Shown here piece by piece: positions 10,549 to 20,634 of a DNA stretch of 64,000 nt; position 1 is the first letter of the stretch, and the number at the start of each line of letters is the position of its first letter. Under the pieces are notes generated by a model. The model saw only the letters and a list, made by a program, of their open reading frames with translations. It was not told the origin of the DNA and ran no database searches. Both the position numbers and the translations under genes were made by a program. The stretch lies in contig NZ_JAAZTU010000016.1 in the NCBI RefSeq assembly GCF_012395185.1, positions 32,003 through 96,002 of the forward strand, read 5' to 3'. The DNA comes from Vibrio aestuarianus (GTDB lineage: Bacteria; Pseudomonadota; Gammaproteobacteria; Enterobacterales; Vibrionaceae).

Positions 10549-11019
10549 TTATTCTCGGTGGTAAGGATGGTTCGCGGTAATGCTCCAAGCTCGATACAAA
10601 CTCTCAGCCATAACCACTCGCACAAGAGGGTGAGGGAGAGTCAACGGCGATAGAGACCAGCTTTGTTCGGCTGCCGCTTTGCATGCAGGGGAGAGCCCTT
10701 CTGGGCCGCCAATCAAAATCGAAACATCACGAGCATCTAATTTCCAACTTTCTAACTGCCCAGCGAGCTGTTCTGTATCCCAGCGCTTGCCTGGAATATC
10801 GAGTGTAACAATTCGATTACCTTTTGGCACTGCCGCCAACATGGCTTCGCCTTCTTTTTGCAAAATTCTTGCAATATCAGCGTTTTTCCCTCGTTTTCCT
10901 GCTTGTATTTCAATCAGTTCTAGGGGCATGTCGTGCGGAAAGCGGCGGCGATATTCTTGAAAGCCTTCTTCGACCCACTTGGGCATTTTTGTCCCAACGG
11001 CGATCAGTTGAATTTTCAA
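10549..11019 (-). CDS. rlmH: 23S rRNA pseudouridine-1915 N3-methyltransferase
   Basis: RlmH is a SPOUT methyltransferase that modifies pseudouridine 1915 in helix 69 of 70S ribosomes. The 156-residue product has the cofactor-knot signature [13 protein letters not shown] and the C-terminal [18 protein letters not shown] segment. The start is a TTG at 11019, giving [13 protein letters not shown], which aligns with family N-termini. It is supported by a GGAG that overlaps the rsfS stop codon. Only three bases separate it from rsfS. Confidence 0.97.
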   Translation of the reverse strand: MKIQLIAVGTKMPKWVEEGFQEYRRRFPHDMPLELIEIQAGKRGKNADIARILQKEGEAMLAAVPKGNRIVTLDIPGKRWDTEQLAGQLESWKLDARDVSILIGGPEGLSPACKAAAEQSWSLSPLTLPHPLVRVVMAESLYRAWSITANHPYHRE

Positions 11020-11022
11020 CGT

Positions 11023-11340
11023 TTAGCTCCAGAGCTTTTCTAGTTGGTACAGTTCTCGATGCTCTTCTTGCATAACATGCAGCATGCTGCTGCCCATGTC
11101 TAGGACCACCCATTCACCTTCAGCTTCACCATCCATGCCCAAAGGTTCAAGACCGACTTTTTTTACCTCGCTAGATACGTGCTCAGCAATAGAAGCAACA
11201 TGTCTTTTCGATGTGCCAGTGCAGATGATCATATAATCGGTAATGCTGGATTTTCCTTTTACATCCAATGTTTTGATATCTAGCGCTTTCATATCATCAG
11301 CTTTATCTGCAAGAAAGTCTTTTAATTCGTGGTGTTGCAA
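11023..11340 (-). CDS. rsfS: Ribosomal silencing factor RsfS
   Basis: RsfS binds ribosomal protein L14 on the large subunit and blocks subunit joining during starvation. The 105-residue protein shows the family core [20 protein letters not shown] and [15 protein letters not shown]. The start is a TTG at 11340 ([10 protein letters not shown]), placed seven to eight bases after AGGAG; the next methionine would remove conserved sequence. In E. coli cobC and nadD lie between rsfS and holA; here only 63 bases do. Confidence 0.96.
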   Translation of the reverse strand: MQHHELKDFLADKADDMKALDIKTLDVKGKSSITDYMIICTGTSKRHVASIAEHVSSEVKKVGLEPLGMDGEAEGEWVVLDMGSSMLHVMQEEHRELYQLEKLWS

Positions 11341-11403
11341 AGGTGCTCTCCTATAAGAACAAATTTAAGGCGAAAGAAAAATGGAGCGCAGTATATCACG
11401 CTT

Positions 11404-12429
11404 TTAGGCCAACTTTGACAAGCCTGATTGAGGTAAACAAAACTCAATACTGAGTTGCTGCAATAGGGGCCAAGGTGAGGTGTCATACTGCGTTTTAGCC
11501 ATGATTTCAGCTTGGCTGAGTTGTTGTATCAGTTGCTGTAATTTTACGCTCGACAAGCGTTTTAAACTGGCAGAATACCAAGGACGTTTTGATTGCCATA
11601 TTCTGTGTTTATCAAAAATAGCGCCTAACGTCATCTGCGAGAGTTCTTTTTGCATTTGCAGCAATAATAAAAGCTCTTTTTGAAGACTACGAATAAGGAT
11701 AACGCATTCTGTTTCTTCTGCGATCAATTGGCGCAAGATACGCTGTACTCGGTTCGCTTGCCCTTCTAATAAGGCGTCAATCCAATGGAATACAGTGAAG
11801 TGGTTGTGTCTACTGAGTGACTCTTCTAAACGGATCAAAGTCAGTTGGCCATCAGGATAGAGCAGGGCAAGTTTTTCTAAACTTTGCGCGAGTGCAAATA
11901 AATTCCCTTCATGCCACTGAGCGAGCATTTGAACCGCTTCTTTGTCCGGCGTTAGACCGAGAGCGCGGCAGCGCATCATGACAAATTGTGGCAATTTTTG
12001 CATGTCAGGCGTTAAGCAACTGACCCAACAACCTTGAGCTGAGAGCGTTTTAAACCATTTTGCACTTTCTTGTGCCTTGGTTAATTTACCCCCAATGATG
12101 ACCAGCAAAATATCGTCATGAAGTGACTCACTTAGCGAGAGTAACTCCTTGGCAATCGCAGCGTTAGCACCGGCTTCCGGTAACTCTATTTCTATGATCT
12201 GTCGACTAGAAAAGAGGCTTAGAGACTGACAGCAATCATAAACATCAGGCCAATTTAAATTGGAATCAGCAGCAAAGCGGTGGCGTTCTTCAAAACCATG
12301 CTGCTGAGCTTTTTTTTGAATAGCAAGGCGAGATTCTTGTAACAAAAGCGGCTCGTTGCCAAACAACAAATAGATGTTCACTAGTTGCTTATTTAGATGA
12401 TCAGCCAATTTGTCAGCAAATATTCTCAT
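11404..12429 (-). CDS. holA: DNA polymerase III delta subunit
   Basis: HolA is the clamp-loader subunit that opens the beta sliding clamp. The 341-residue protein begins MRIFADKLADHLN, followed by the NIYLLFGNEPLLLQES segment typical of the family, with the collar-forming C-terminal domain after it. I place the start at the ATG at 12429; a GTG two codons upstream is also in frame. Its start lies nine bases beyond the lptE stop, so lptE-holA are likely co-transcribed, as in E. coli. Confidence 0.96.
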   Translation of the reverse strand: MRIFADKLADHLNKQLVNIYLLFGNEPLLLQESRLAIQKKAQQHGFEERHRFAADSNLNWPDVYDCCQSLSLFSSRQIIEIELPEAGANAAIAKELLSLSESLHDDILLVIIGGKLTKAQESAKWFKTLSAQGCWVSCLTPDMQKLPQFVMMRCRALGLTPDKEAVQMLAQWHEGNLFALAQSLEKLALLYPDGQLTLIRLEESLSRHNHFTVFHWIDALLEGQANRVQRILRQLIAEETECVILIRSLQKELLLLLQMQKELSQMTLGAIFDKHRIWQSKRPWYSASLKRLSSVKLQQLIQQLSQAEIMAKTQYDTSPWPLLQQLSIEFCLPQSGLSKLA

Positions 12430-12438
12430 TACCACGAC

Positions 12439-13059
12439 CTAGTTTGATTGATTGGTTGGGGCTAATTCGCCTTCAATCGTTTGTATATCGTACTGCTTTT
12501 CGATGGTTTGCATTTCTTCGTTTTCTTGCGCTTCAAGCATCATCTCACTGGCCGCAATGTTGGCTTTTAAACGAGCCATTTGACGTAAGATTTGGCTGGC
12601 GGCAACTTTACGCATTTCATCTTCGATCATATCGCGCTCTACGGATTTAGCGAGTGCTGTCAGTGGGTTATCTAGATAGCTGCGAGTAACGCTGGTCGAA
12701 AACACTTTTGTTCCTACATCAGGGACAGTCACGCGGTAAGAGGCGTTAAACGTTAACTCTTTTTCAGCCGCGCGAGTGTTTTGATATAAAGAAAGCGTCC
12801 GTTCTCCCACGCTTTCACCAAGTAGGTGTAAATTAGGTACATCTTTTGTTGGTGAGACTAGCTCTATTTCAGTCACGCGCAGTTGGTTTTTCACCATACG
12901 GGTAAAGGTGCTGTATTGGTCATAACTGGTTAATGACATTCTGTGCAACTCTTCGGGCACCGAGTAATCGCCACGAAGATGAAAACCACACGCTGAAAGT
13001 AGAGTCGTCAATGCGAGTACAGAGATTAACTTCAATGAGGAAGAAGGGATAAGGCGCAT
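12439..13059 (-). CDS. lptE: LPS-assembly lipoprotein LptE
   Basis: LptE plugs the LptD barrel and helps insert lipopolysaccharide in the outer leaflet. The 206-residue precursor has a signal peptide with lipobox LLSAC and the conserved start of the mature protein, CGFHLRGDYSVPEEL. Residues later than about 165 form an acidic, glutamine-rich tail (EAQENEEMQTIEKQYD) that is probably flexible. It lies between leuS and holA as in E. coli. An inverted repeat and the leuS terminator occupy its upstream region. Confidence 0.95.
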   Translation of the reverse strand: MRLIPSSSLKLISVLALTTLLSACGFHLRGDYSVPEELHRMSLTSYDQYSTFTRMVKNQLRVTEIELVSPTKDVPNLHLLGESVGERTLSLYQNTRAAEKELTFNASYRVTVPDVGTKVFSTSVTRSYLDNPLTALAKSVERDMIEDEMRKVAASQILRQMARLKANIAASEMMLEAQENEEMQTIEKQYDIQTIEGELAPTNQSN

Positions 13060-13080
13060 TAGATTTAAATTCTCATATGT

Positions 13081-13177
13081 TGTTTACTTATTTTAGTTTA
13101 CCTCATCAGGTTACTTGCTTAAGAGCATTACTGGAGAGGAAATATTATGTAGTTAGATAAACTAAAATAAGTAAACA
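13081..13177. repeat. Perfect 20-bp inverted repeat between lptE and leuS
   Basis: The 20-base arm at 13081-13100 (TGTTTACTTATTTTAGTTTA) is the exact reverse complement of 13158-13177, with 57 bases between. The right arm overlaps the leuS terminator stem by five bases. The arms are AT-rich. It may be a decayed mobile element, a dyad bound by a protein, or an RNA hairpin in the lptE leader. Confidence 0.85.
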
Positions 13178-13198
13178 GGGTAGCGAGCCACCCTGTTT
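13173..13198 (-). terminator. Rho-independent terminator of leuS
   Basis: AAACAGGGT pairs with ACCCTGTTT across an 8-base loop, followed on the minus strand by ACTTATTTTAG. It starts about 43 bases past the leuS stop. Confidence 0.8.
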
Positions 13199-13241
13199 AA
13201 TTTGCACTTATAACAAGCTAATCCATTATCGTGATAATGTC

Positions 13242-15815
13242 TTAGTTTGCTACGATGTTGAGCAATTTACCGGGTACGTAGATTACTTTACGAATCGTCA
13301 ATCCATCGGTAAATTTCATTACGTTTTCATCCGCTAAACCAAGTGTTTCAACCTGATCTTTGGTTGCGTCTGCGGCAACTGTCAGTTTGCCACGTAGCTT
13401 GCCGTTGACTTGCAATACAATCAGTTTTTCATCTTCGACTAGTGCTGATTCATCGTAAGTGGGCCAAGTAGCGTTATCTACATTTGATTCACCGAGCGCA
13501 TTCCACATTTCAAAACAGATATGTGGAGTGATTGGGTAAAGCATGCTTACTACCGCTTTCATGGCTTCATCAAGAATAGCGCGATCTTGTGCTGACTCTT
13601 GTGGTGCTTTTGTCAGCTTATTCATTAGCTCCATGATAGCTGCGATTGCTGTATTGAAAGTTTGTCGACGAGCAATATCATCAGTCACTTTCGCAATGGT
13701 TTTATGCACTTCACGACGAAGCGCTTTTTGCTCACCAGAAAGTGTCGCGGCGTCAACCGCTTCTGCTGCACCTTTTGCTGTGTGCTCACCAACCAATTTC
13801 CAAACACGTTTTAGGAAACGGTTTGCGCCTTCAACGCCAGACTCTTGCCATTCCAGTGTCATATCAGCAGGAGAAGCAAACATCATAAATAGACGAACTG
13901 TATCAGCACCGTATTTGTCAACCATCTCTTGTGGATCAATACCGTTGTTTTTTGACTTAGACATTTTGATCATGCCTGAGTGCTCAACGCTACGGCCTTG
14001 GTTATCAATTGCTTGTGTGATACGACCTTTACCATCACGGTCAACTTTCACATCCGTCGGTGCTATCCATTCTTTAGTGCCTTTCTCATTGGTATGATAG
14101 AAAGCATCCGCAAGCACCATACCTTGACACAATAGTTGCTTGAATGGTTCGTCAGAAGTGACGTAACCAGCATCACGCAAAAGTTTGTGGAAGAAGCGTG
14201 AGTACAGTAAGTGCATGCACGCGTGTTCAATACCACCGATGTATTGATCCACCGGTAACCAGTAGTTAGCTTTTGCTGGGTCTAGAATATCGTCTGCTTG
14301 TGGTGAACAGTAGCGAGCGTAGTACCAAGACGACTCCATAAAGGTATCGAAAGTATCGGTCTCACGCAGTGCTGGTTCACCATTGAAGGTGGTTTTGGCC
14401 CACTCTTTATCGGCTTTGATTGGGCTTGTAACCCCGTCCATAACTACATCTTCAGGAAGAATGACTGGCAGTTGATCCGCTGGTACTGAATGAACTTGGC
14501 CATCTTCAGTCGTCACCATTGGGATTGGTGCACCCCAGTAACGTTGACGAGATACGCCCCAGTCACGTAGACGGAAGTTAACAGTCTTCTTGCCTTTTCC
14601 TTCTGTTTCTAGTTTGGCTGAGATTGCATCAAATGCTGCTTGGAAATTAAGGCCATCAAATTCACCTGAATCAAACAGAACCCCTTTTTCTGTATAAGCG
14701 GCTTCTGATACATCCACATCAGAACCATCTTCAGGTTTGATCACTGGAATGATACCTAAGCCGTATTTAGTGGCGAACTCATAGTCACGCTGATCATGAG
14801 CGGGTACAGCCATCACTGCGCCAGTGCCGTAATCCATCAATACAAAGTTTGCGATATAGATAGGTACTTCACGCCCATTGAGCGGATGGATAGCGGTTAA
14901 GCCAGTATCCATACCTTTCTTTTCCATCGTAGCCAGTTCTGCTTCAGCTACTTTCGTATTCTTACATTCGTCGATGAATGCGGCTAATGCTGGGTTATTT
15001 TGAGCTGCAATAGTCGCTAGCGGGTGACCCGCAGCGATACCCACGTAGGTTACACCCATTAATGTGTCTGGACGCGTGGTATACACTTCAAGATCTGAAT
15101 GATCCTGAACGGCAAACTTAAGCTCAACACCTTCAGAGCGGCCAATCCAGTTACGTTGCATGGTTTTAACCATTTCAGGCCAACCGTCAAGTTTGTCGAG
15201 ATCGTCCAATAGCTCTTGTGCGTAAGCCGTGATTTTGATGAACCACTGTGGGATCTCTTTTTGTTCCACAGGGGTATCACAACGCCAACAACAGCCATCT
15301 TCCACTTGCTCATTAGCAAGTACTGTTTGGTCATTTGGACACCAGTTCACTGACGAGGTCTTTTTGTAAACAAGGCCTTGTTCGTAAAGCTTAGTGAAGA
15401 ACTCTTGTTCCCAACGATAGTATTCAGGAGTACATGTTGCGAATTCACGGCTCCAATCATAACCAAAGCCAAGAAGCTTAAGCTGATTTTTCATGTACTC
15501 AATGTTTTCATAAGTCCACGGAGCTGGCGCAGTTTTGTTTTTTACTGCGGCATTTTCTGCCGGAAGGCCAAAAGCATCCCAGCCAATTGGCTGCATTACA
15601 TTTTTGCCTTGCAGGCGTTGGAAGCGAGAGACTACATCACCGATGGTATAGTTGCGCACGTGACCCATGTGCAGTCGACCACTTGGGTAAGGAAACATAG
15701 AGAGACAGTAGAATTTTTCTTTATTTGGGTCTTCACTTACCACAAAGGTCTTGTTGTCATCCCAGTGCTGCTGAACTTTTTGTTCAATATCTTGCGGGTT
15801 ATATTGCTCTTGCAT
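13242..15815 (-). CDS. leuS: Leucyl-tRNA synthetase
   Basis: LeuS is the class I synthetase that charges leucine tRNAs. The 857-residue product starts at the ATG giving [18 protein letters not shown]; the frame is open 59 codons further upstream, but that extension is not conserved-looking. It has the HIGH-type motif [11 protein letters not shown] at 42-52, the connective editing domain in the middle, and the KMSKS motif ([13 protein letters not shown]) near residue 618. It is divergent from the zinc-ribbon gene. I see no leader peptide or T-box upstream. Confidence 0.98.
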   Translation of the reverse strand: MQEQYNPQDIEQKVQQHWDDNKTFVVSEDPNKEKFYCLSMFPYPSGRLHMGHVRNYTIGDVVSRFQRLQGKNVMQPIGWDAFGLPAENAAVKNKTAPAPWTYENIEYMKNQLKLLGFGYDWSREFATCTPEYYRWEQEFFTKLYEQGLVYKKTSSVNWCPNDQTVLANEQVEDGCCWRCDTPVEQKEIPQWFIKITAYAQELLDDLDKLDGWPEMVKTMQRNWIGRSEGVELKFAVQDHSDLEVYTTRPDTLMGVTYVGIAAGHPLATIAAQNNPALAAFIDECKNTKVAEAELATMEKKGMDTGLTAIHPLNGREVPIYIANFVLMDYGTGAVMAVPAHDQRDYEFATKYGLGIIPVIKPEDGSDVDVSEAAYTEKGVLFDSGEFDGLNFQAAFDAISAKLETEGKGKKTVNFRLRDWGVSRQRYWGAPIPMVTTEDGQVHSVPADQLPVILPEDVVMDGVTSPIKADKEWAKTTFNGEPALRETDTFDTFMESSWYYARYCSPQADDILDPAKANYWLPVDQYIGGIEHACMHLLYSRFFHKLLRDAGYVTSDEPFKQLLCQGMVLADAFYHTNEKGTKEWIAPTDVKVDRDGKGRITQAIDNQGRSVEHSGMIKMSKSKNNGIDPQEMVDKYGADTVRLFMMFASPADMTLEWQESGVEGANRFLKRVWKLVGEHTAKGAAEAVDAATLSGEQKALRREVHKTIAKVTDDIARRQTFNTAIAAIMELMNKLTKAPQESAQDRAILDEAMKAVVSMLYPITPHICFEMWNALGESNVDNATWPTYDESALVEDEKLIVLQVNGKLRGKLTVAADATKDQVETLGLADENVMKFTDGLTIRKVIYVPGKLLNIVAN

Positions 15816-15937
15816 CGATGATATCCGGTTATCTTGGAATTTGTGAGTTCGGTTAGAACAGATTCTAATTGATCGACATAGAATACCTAAAGCAAGGGTA
15901 CACAACAATAGCCAATCTAGTTTGATGGAGGTCACTA

Positions 15938-16408
15938 ATGCCAAAACGTAAAGCGAGTTATGAAGAGATTGTTGATGATGTGATAGAAACACTCAAACAT
16001 AGCCCAGATGAAATATCAAATGTTTTGCATACATCGGGCAAAGTTGTTGATGCAGCGAACGATATGACCAAAGATGAGTTGGCGTTGATTTCGGCTTACG
16101 TTAAAGCTGATTTGAAAGAGTTTGCGGATAATTTTGAAGAGAGTCGAAGTAGCCCGTTTTCGTTGATGATCACAAACTCAATTTGGCAAGGGTTGCTAGA
16201 TATTACTGATCGTACGAAAGTGGAATGGGTTGAGCTATTTCAAGACTTAGAGCGACAAGGTTTATATCAGGCAGGTGAGATGATTGGTTTAGGTGTATTA
16301 GTTTGCGACCATTGTGGGCAAAAAACGGAATACAACCATCCAACGGAAATTGTAGCTTGTATCCAATGTGGGAAAACTGCCTTTACCAGGTTGCCATTAA
16401 AACCATAA
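15938..16408 (+). CDS. ybeL: YbeL-like zinc-ribbon protein (DUF1451)
   Basis: The 156-residue protein has a charged helical N-terminal two-thirds and a C-terminal zinc ribbon with two CxxC knuckles (VCDHCGQK and ACIQCGKT). This matches DUF1451/YbeL, which neighbours leuS in E. coli as well. The start follows a clear GGAGG. No function is established; a regulatory or ribosome-linked role is only a guess. It is divergent from leuS and convergent with lnt, with a shared hairpin between. Confidence 0.92.
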   Translation: MPKRKASYEEIVDDVIETLKHSPDEISNVLHTSGKVVDAANDMTKDELALISAYVKADLKEFADNFEESRSSPFSLMITNSIWQGLLDITDRTKVEWVELFQDLERQGLYQAGEMIGLGVLVCDHCGQKTEYNHPTEIVACIQCGKTAFTRLPLKP

Positions 16409-16437
16409 TAGTGATGTGCTTTGGCTATCTGTGATTT

Positions 16438-16460
16438 CAAAGGCGCACTAAGCGCCTTTG
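16438..16460. terminator. Bidirectional terminator between ybeL and lnt
   Basis: CAAAGGCGC pairs with GCGCCTTTG across a 5-base loop in the gap between the convergent genes. T-rich sequence flanks it on the plus side (TTTGTTTC). Confidence 0.75.
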
Positions 16461-16481
16461 TTTCATTTTAACTGAGCACTA

Positions 16482-17990
16482 TTAGCTCTTCCATCGCCAC
16501 CCACAAAGTAAGCTTAAGAAGACCCAAATATACAAAGGCCAAGTTCCAATGGTTCGATAAGGGGTATGACCTGTTGTTGAGGTCAGCTCTGTTTTAAGTA
16601 CGCCAGTTTCAAACTGAGGCAGTTGTTTGAGGATGTTACCCTTATGATCCGTGACTGCTGTGACGCCGTTATTGGTTGAACGTATTAACGGCTTCCCTAG
16701 CTCAAGAGCGCGCATTCTGGCGATCTCCATATGCTGTAATGGCCCAATAGATCGACCGAACCAAGCGTCGTTTGATAGCGTTAAGATAAAGTCGGTATCG
16801 TCTGTGACGTTTGCTCGTACTTGTTCACTAAAAATGATCTCATAACAGAGCGCAGGAGTGAGGTGTTTCCCATTCGCTATGATATTAGGTTGAACATACT
16901 CTCCGCGATGAAAAGATGACATTGGTAAGTTAAAAAACGGAGCAATTGGTCTTAAGAATTTTTCAAAGGGGACAAATTCACCAAAGGGCAGTAGGTGATA
17001 TTTGTGATAGCGCAGGGTTGGGTCATAGGTGTAATCACCATAAGGCGTTTCACCAAGCGTCAGTATGCTGTTATAAAATTCTTTCTCAGGTCCTTGGTTC
17101 AATATACCAGTAATGATTGCGCTGTTATTCATCTTTGCTGCGCTATCAAGGTTATGCAGAAAAGAGGGGATCTCAAATTCGAAAGCTGGAATGGCTGCTT
17201 CAGGCCAAATGATAATATCCGCATCCCAGTTTTCACGGCTGAGGTCGGTATATTTCATAATGGTTGGCCAACGTTGGTTAGGGTGCCATTTGACAGCTTG
17301 ATTGATATTACCCTGGATAAGTGCAACTTTGGTGGTTGAGCTAGGGTCTAGTGTTACCCAATCAATATTTCTTAAGCCAAAACCAGTGGTAAAGATAACC
17401 GCAGGAATAAGTAGCAGCGCCCATGCTCGTTGAAGCAACGTCATCGCGATAGCACTGGAACACACGATAACGAGCAAAGTGATGAGCTCGACACCCCCTA
17501 ATGGGGCAAAGCTGGCAAGGGGGCTATCGATTTGGCTATAGCCTAACCACAGCCAAGGAAATCCGGTCATCACCCAACCTCTTAACCAGTCGGTGAGTAA
17601 CCAAAGTGCTGGCGCGGCTAAGAAAAAGCGAGCGAGATTATTTTTCGGGAAAAAACGGTTTAAAAGACCGGCAAATAACCCAGTGTAGACTGCTAAATAT
17701 CCGACCAATAGTGACATTAAAAATAGGCTAGCGATTTTTGGCATACCGCCAAATGTGTCGATGCTGACGTGTACCCAACTGATACCAAAGGCGAAGAAAC
17801 CTAACCCCCATGCATAGCCTATTACGGTGGCTTTTCTAGTTGATTGTTGGTTAATCAGTAGTAACAAGAGTACGGGGCTGATGATGGCAAGTGGCCAAAA
17901 TTGGTAGGGAGCAAAAGCTAAAGGGGTTAATACGCCAATAAAAGCGGCCGCTAACGGCCGCTTTAGGCGATGAATAAATGCTTTAATCAT
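16482..17990 (-). CDS. lnt: Apolipoprotein N-acyltransferase
   Basis: Lnt adds the third acyl chain to lipoproteins in the inner membrane. The 502-residue protein has about seven membrane segments in its first 210 residues, then a periplasmic nitrilase-type domain with the catalytic triad E264 ([10 protein letters not shown]), K330 ([12 protein letters not shown]) and C382 (PALCYE), and a C-terminal helix. It lies downstream of corC as in E. coli. Codons 9-17 encode a GC-rich perfect hairpin followed by Ts, listed separately, which may attenuate transcription. Confidence 0.97.
   Translation of the reverse strand: MIKAFIHRLKRPLAAAFIGVLTPLAFAPYQFWPLAIISPVLLLLLINQQSTRKATVIGYAWGLGFFAFGISWVHVSIDTFGGMPKIASLFLMSLLVGYLAVYTGLFAGLLNRFFPKNNLARFFLAAPALWLLTDWLRGWVMTGFPWLWLGYSQIDSPLASFAPLGGVELITLLVIVCSSAIAMTLLQRAWALLLIPAVIFTTGFGLRNIDWVTLDPSSTTKVALIQGNINQAVKWHPNQRWPTIMKYTDLSRENWDADIIIWPEAAIPAFEFEIPSFLHNLDSAAKMNNSAIITGILNQGPEKEFYNSILTLGETPYGDYTYDPTLRYHKYHLLPFGEFVPFEKFLRPIAPFFNLPMSSFHRGEYVQPNIIANGKHLTPALCYEIIFSEQVRANVTDDTDFILTLSNDAWFGRSIGPLQHMEIARMRALELGKPLIRSTNNGVTAVTDHKGNILKQLPQFETGVLKTELTSTTGHTPYRTIGTWPLYIWVFLSLLCGWRWKS
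17941..17964 (-). promoter_or_regulatory. Terminator-like hairpin inside the start of lnt
   Basis: Read on the minus strand, AAAGCGGCCG pairs perfectly with CGGCCGCTTT across a 4-base loop, followed by TATTGG. It starts 26 bases inside the lnt coding sequence and resembles an intrinsic terminator. It may be an attenuator, or a by-product of the encoded LKRPLAAAF. Confidence 0.45.
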
Positions 17991-18035
17991 CTTTTGTCAT
18001 TCTAATGTACTTACTTCAGTAAGAATGGATATTGG

Positions 18036-18911
18036 TTATTCTTCTGTGGTGACAGGAAGAGTTTCAAGATCAGGGATGGTGACTTGTAGTTGAACAACTC
18101 TACGGCTGTCTGCTGCAGTGACTTTGAAACTATAGTTTTCGATCTCAACCACTTCACCACGGCTCGGCAAATGACCAAATGCAGTCATGACTAGTCCACC
18201 TACGGTATCGACTTCTTCATCACTGAAGTTAGAGCCAAAAGCATCATTAAAGTCTTCAATGGTTGTTAGTGCTTTAACCGCAAATGTATGCTTGCTGAGC
18301 TTACGAATATCAAGCTGTTCTTCGTCATCGAACTCGTCTTCAATATCGCCGACGATTTCTTCCAAAATATCTTCAATGGTTACAAGACCAGATACCCCAC
18401 CAAATTCATCAACGACGATCGCCATATGGTAACGTTCTTCACGAAACTCTTTCAGCAATCGGTCAACTCGCTTACTTTCCGGCACAACCACGGCCGGGCG
18501 AATCACTTCTAAAATGTCAAATGGTGCGCTTTCTGAACCCAAATATTTAAGTAAGTCCTTCGCAAGTAGAATACCTTCAACATGGTCTTTGTCTTCACTG
18601 ATAATCGGATAACGTGAGTGCTGAGCGTCTGTAATCAGCGCGATTAAAGCATCCAAGTTAGCATTTTTATCAACAGTGACCATTTGTGAGCGTGGGATCA
18701 TAATATCTCGCACGCGCATCTCAGAAATCTCCATCACACCTTCCAACATATCACGGGTGTCATGGTCGATTAGGTCATTTATTTCGGAGTCGCGGATGAC
18801 ATCTACAAGCTCTTGGCGATCTTTTGGCTCACCTTGAAATAATTGGCCTAGGCGTTCAAAGAAGGACTTTCTACTCGGACCTTCAGAATTCTGGGGGTTA
18901 TCTTCGTTCAT
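18036..18911 (-). CDS. corC: CorC/YbeX, CBS-domain transporter accessory protein
   Basis: This 291-residue cytosolic protein has an N-terminal segment, a paired CBS domain at about residues 70-190 ([19 protein letters not shown] and [25 protein letters not shown] sequence, read in parts) and a C-terminal CorC_HlyC domain at about 205-285. E. coli CorC (YbeX) was linked to magnesium and cobalt efflux, and more recently to ribosome maturation. It lies between ybeY and lnt as in E. coli, 92 bases after ybeY and 45 before lnt. Confidence 0.95.
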   Translation of the reverse strand: MNEDNPQNSEGPSRKSFFERLGQLFQGEPKDRQELVDVIRDSEINDLIDHDTRDMLEGVMEISEMRVRDIMIPRSQMVTVDKNANLDALIALITDAQHSRYPIISEDKDHVEGILLAKDLLKYLGSESAPFDILEVIRPAVVVPESKRVDRLLKEFREERYHMAIVVDEFGGVSGLVTIEDILEEIVGDIEDEFDDEEQLDIRKLSKHTFAVKALTTIEDFNDAFGSNFSDEEVDTVGGLVMTAFGHLPSRGEVVEIENYSFKVTAADSRRVVQLQVTIPDLETLPVTTEE

Positions 18912-19003
18912 TGTTTCTCTAATTATTCACGCTATCAGATGTGTGATAGCACACATATTTGTACCTGCCAGTCAGGTACAGCTTTAAAGCTCTTGCTTTT
19001 AAG

Positions 19004-19468
19004 CTATTCTTTTTCTGCAATGTATGGGTCTTCAAAGCCCATATCAAGCATGATTTCTGTTTCGAGAGACTCCATCTCTTCAGCTTCGTCATCTTCGATA
19101 TGATCATAACCTAACAGATGCAGGCTGCCGTGTACAACCATATGCGCCCAGTGTGCCATCAATGGCTTGTTTTGCTCTTGGGCTTCTTGTTCTACTACTT
19201 GGCGACAAATAACGAGGTCACCGAGCAAATCGATTTCCATTCCCGGCGGTGCTTCAAAAGGGAAAGAAAGCACGTTGGTTGGCTTATCTTTTCCACGGTA
19301 TTCGTGATTGAGTTGCTGACTTTCTTGGACATCAACCACACGAATAGTCACTTCCGCTTGAGTCTGAAATGGTGTTACCGCTTTATTGAGCCACTGGCTA
19401 AAATCATTAAGAGTAGGTAAACCTTGTTCTGATTCGACCGCTAATTGTAAATCTAGTTCGATACTCAT
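19004..19468 (-). CDS. ybeY: YbeY endoribonuclease
   Basis: YbeY is a small metal-dependent RNase needed for 16S rRNA 3' maturation and ribosome quality control. The 154-residue product carries the zinc-binding signature [11 protein letters not shown] at about residues 114-124, preceded by the LGDLVIC segment. Its start overlaps the ybeZ stop by four bases (ATGA), so the two are translationally coupled. The length is normal for the family. Confidence 0.97.
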   Translation of the reverse strand: MSIELDLQLAVESEQGLPTLNDFSQWLNKAVTPFQTQAEVTIRVVDVQESQQLNHEYRGKDKPTNVLSFPFEAPPGMEIDLLGDLVICRQVVEQEAQEQNKPLMAHWAHMVVHGSLHLLGYDHIEDDEAEEMESLETEIMLDMGFEDPYIAEKE

Positions 19469-20565
19469 TGTTCACCAGTCGTTTTTTCAGTTTCTAACAA
19501 GTCAGCGTTTATCGTGTCGACGACTTTTGCTTCGCGCTCTTCTCGTCGACGTTGCTCATTAGCTTTTCGTTCTTTTTGATCTTTCGCTTCCCATTTTTCA
19601 TAGGCGTTGACGATACGTGCTACGACTGGGTGACGAACGACGTCGTCGGCAAGGAAGAAGTTGAAACTAATTTCATCGACTTCATTGAGTACTTCAATGG
19701 CATGTCTAAGGCCAGAACGAGCACCGCGAGGTAAGTCAATTTGGGTGACATCGCCGGTGATCACGGCGCGAGAATTAAACCCAATCCGAGTCAAAAACAT
19801 TTTCATCTGTTCAACGGTGGTATTTTGGCTTTCATCCAAAATAATAAAAGCGTCGTTGAGCGTGCGTCCACGCATGTAAGCGAGCGGAGCCACTTCAATC
19901 ACATTACGCTCAATCAGCTTTTCTACTCGTTCAAAGCCGAGCATTTCAAACAAAGCGTCGTAGAGTGGTCGCAAATAAGGGTCAACTTTTTGGCTTAGAT
20001 CTCCCGGTAGAAAACCCAGTTTCTCGCCAGCTTCAACTGCAGGCCGAGTCAGCAAAATTCTGCGAATTTCTTGGCGTTCAAGTGCATCAACGGCTGCGGC
20101 AACGGCTAAGTATGTTTTCCCTGTACCGGCTGGCCCAATCCCGAAACTGATGTCATGAGTGACCATGTTAACTAAGTACTGAGCCTGATTCGGTGTGCGC
20201 GGTTTTATGACACCTTTTTTGGTTTTAATGAACACTTCTTTACCATGTTCAATGACCGCTTCCGAGTTTTGTTCAAGGATGCCTGATTCTTTGATCGCTA
20301 AGTGGATTTGTTCAGGCTCGATGTCGGGAATATTACCGTGGACAGGTGCGGTATCAACGTATAAAGATTTAATAATATCTAAAGCAGCGGCTGCGGTATG
20401 AGGTTGGCCGACAATGGTGAAAAACTGGCTGCGATGGTTGATTTCGACACCTAAACGGCGCTCTAAATGCTTGATGTTGTCATCGAATGGACCGCACAGA
20501 CTGGCAAGGCGGCGGTTATCTGAAGGTTCTAGATCTATCTCTAGCGTCACAATTTTATTGCTCAA
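19465..20565 (-). CDS. ybeZ: PhoH-like ATPase YbeZ
   Basis: This 366-residue protein has an N-terminal KH-like segment and a PhoH ATPase core with Walker [12 protein letters not shown] at about residue 140 and the Walker B region [17 protein letters not shown] near residue 230. The C-terminus is highly charged ([17 protein letters not shown]). PhoH-like proteins are linked to RNA processing, and YbeZ partners YbeY in E. coli. It overlaps ybeY by four bases and follows miaB. Confidence 0.95.
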   Translation of the reverse strand: MSNKIVTLEIDLEPSDNRRLASLCGPFDDNIKHLERRLGVEINHRSQFFTIVGQPHTAAAALDIIKSLYVDTAPVHGNIPDIEPEQIHLAIKESGILEQNSEAVIEHGKEVFIKTKKGVIKPRTPNQAQYLVNMVTHDISFGIGPAGTGKTYLAVAAAVDALERQEIRRILLTRPAVEAGEKLGFLPGDLSQKVDPYLRPLYDALFEMLGFERVEKLIERNVIEVAPLAYMRGRTLNDAFIILDESQNTTVEQMKMFLTRIGFNSRAVITGDVTQIDLPRGARSGLRHAIEVLNEVDEISFNFFLADDVVRHPVVARIVNAYEKWEAKDQKERKANEQRRREEREAKVVDTINADLLETEKTTGEQ

Positions 20566-20592
20566 TGTTGCCTCTCAGTTTGCCATTTAATA

Positions 20593-20614
20593 GCACCCGA
20601 TTTGGACCGGGTGC
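20593..20614 (-). terminator. GC-rich hairpin between miaB and ybeZ
   Basis: GCACCCG pairs with CGGGTGC across an 8-base loop. There is no convincing T tract, so it may only reduce readthrough or protect an RNA end. Confidence 0.4.
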
Positions 20615-20634
20615 CATATGGAATTATTGTAAAC

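Noticed and set aside
13543..14097. Open frame of about 184 codons on the plus strand inside leuS
   Set aside because: Antisense to a conserved leuS region, serine- and arginine-rich, and without a family or a start signal.
15816..15992. Upstream extension of leuS by 59 codons
   Set aside because: The extension is not typical of LeuS and the start at 15815 gives the family N-terminus and usual length.
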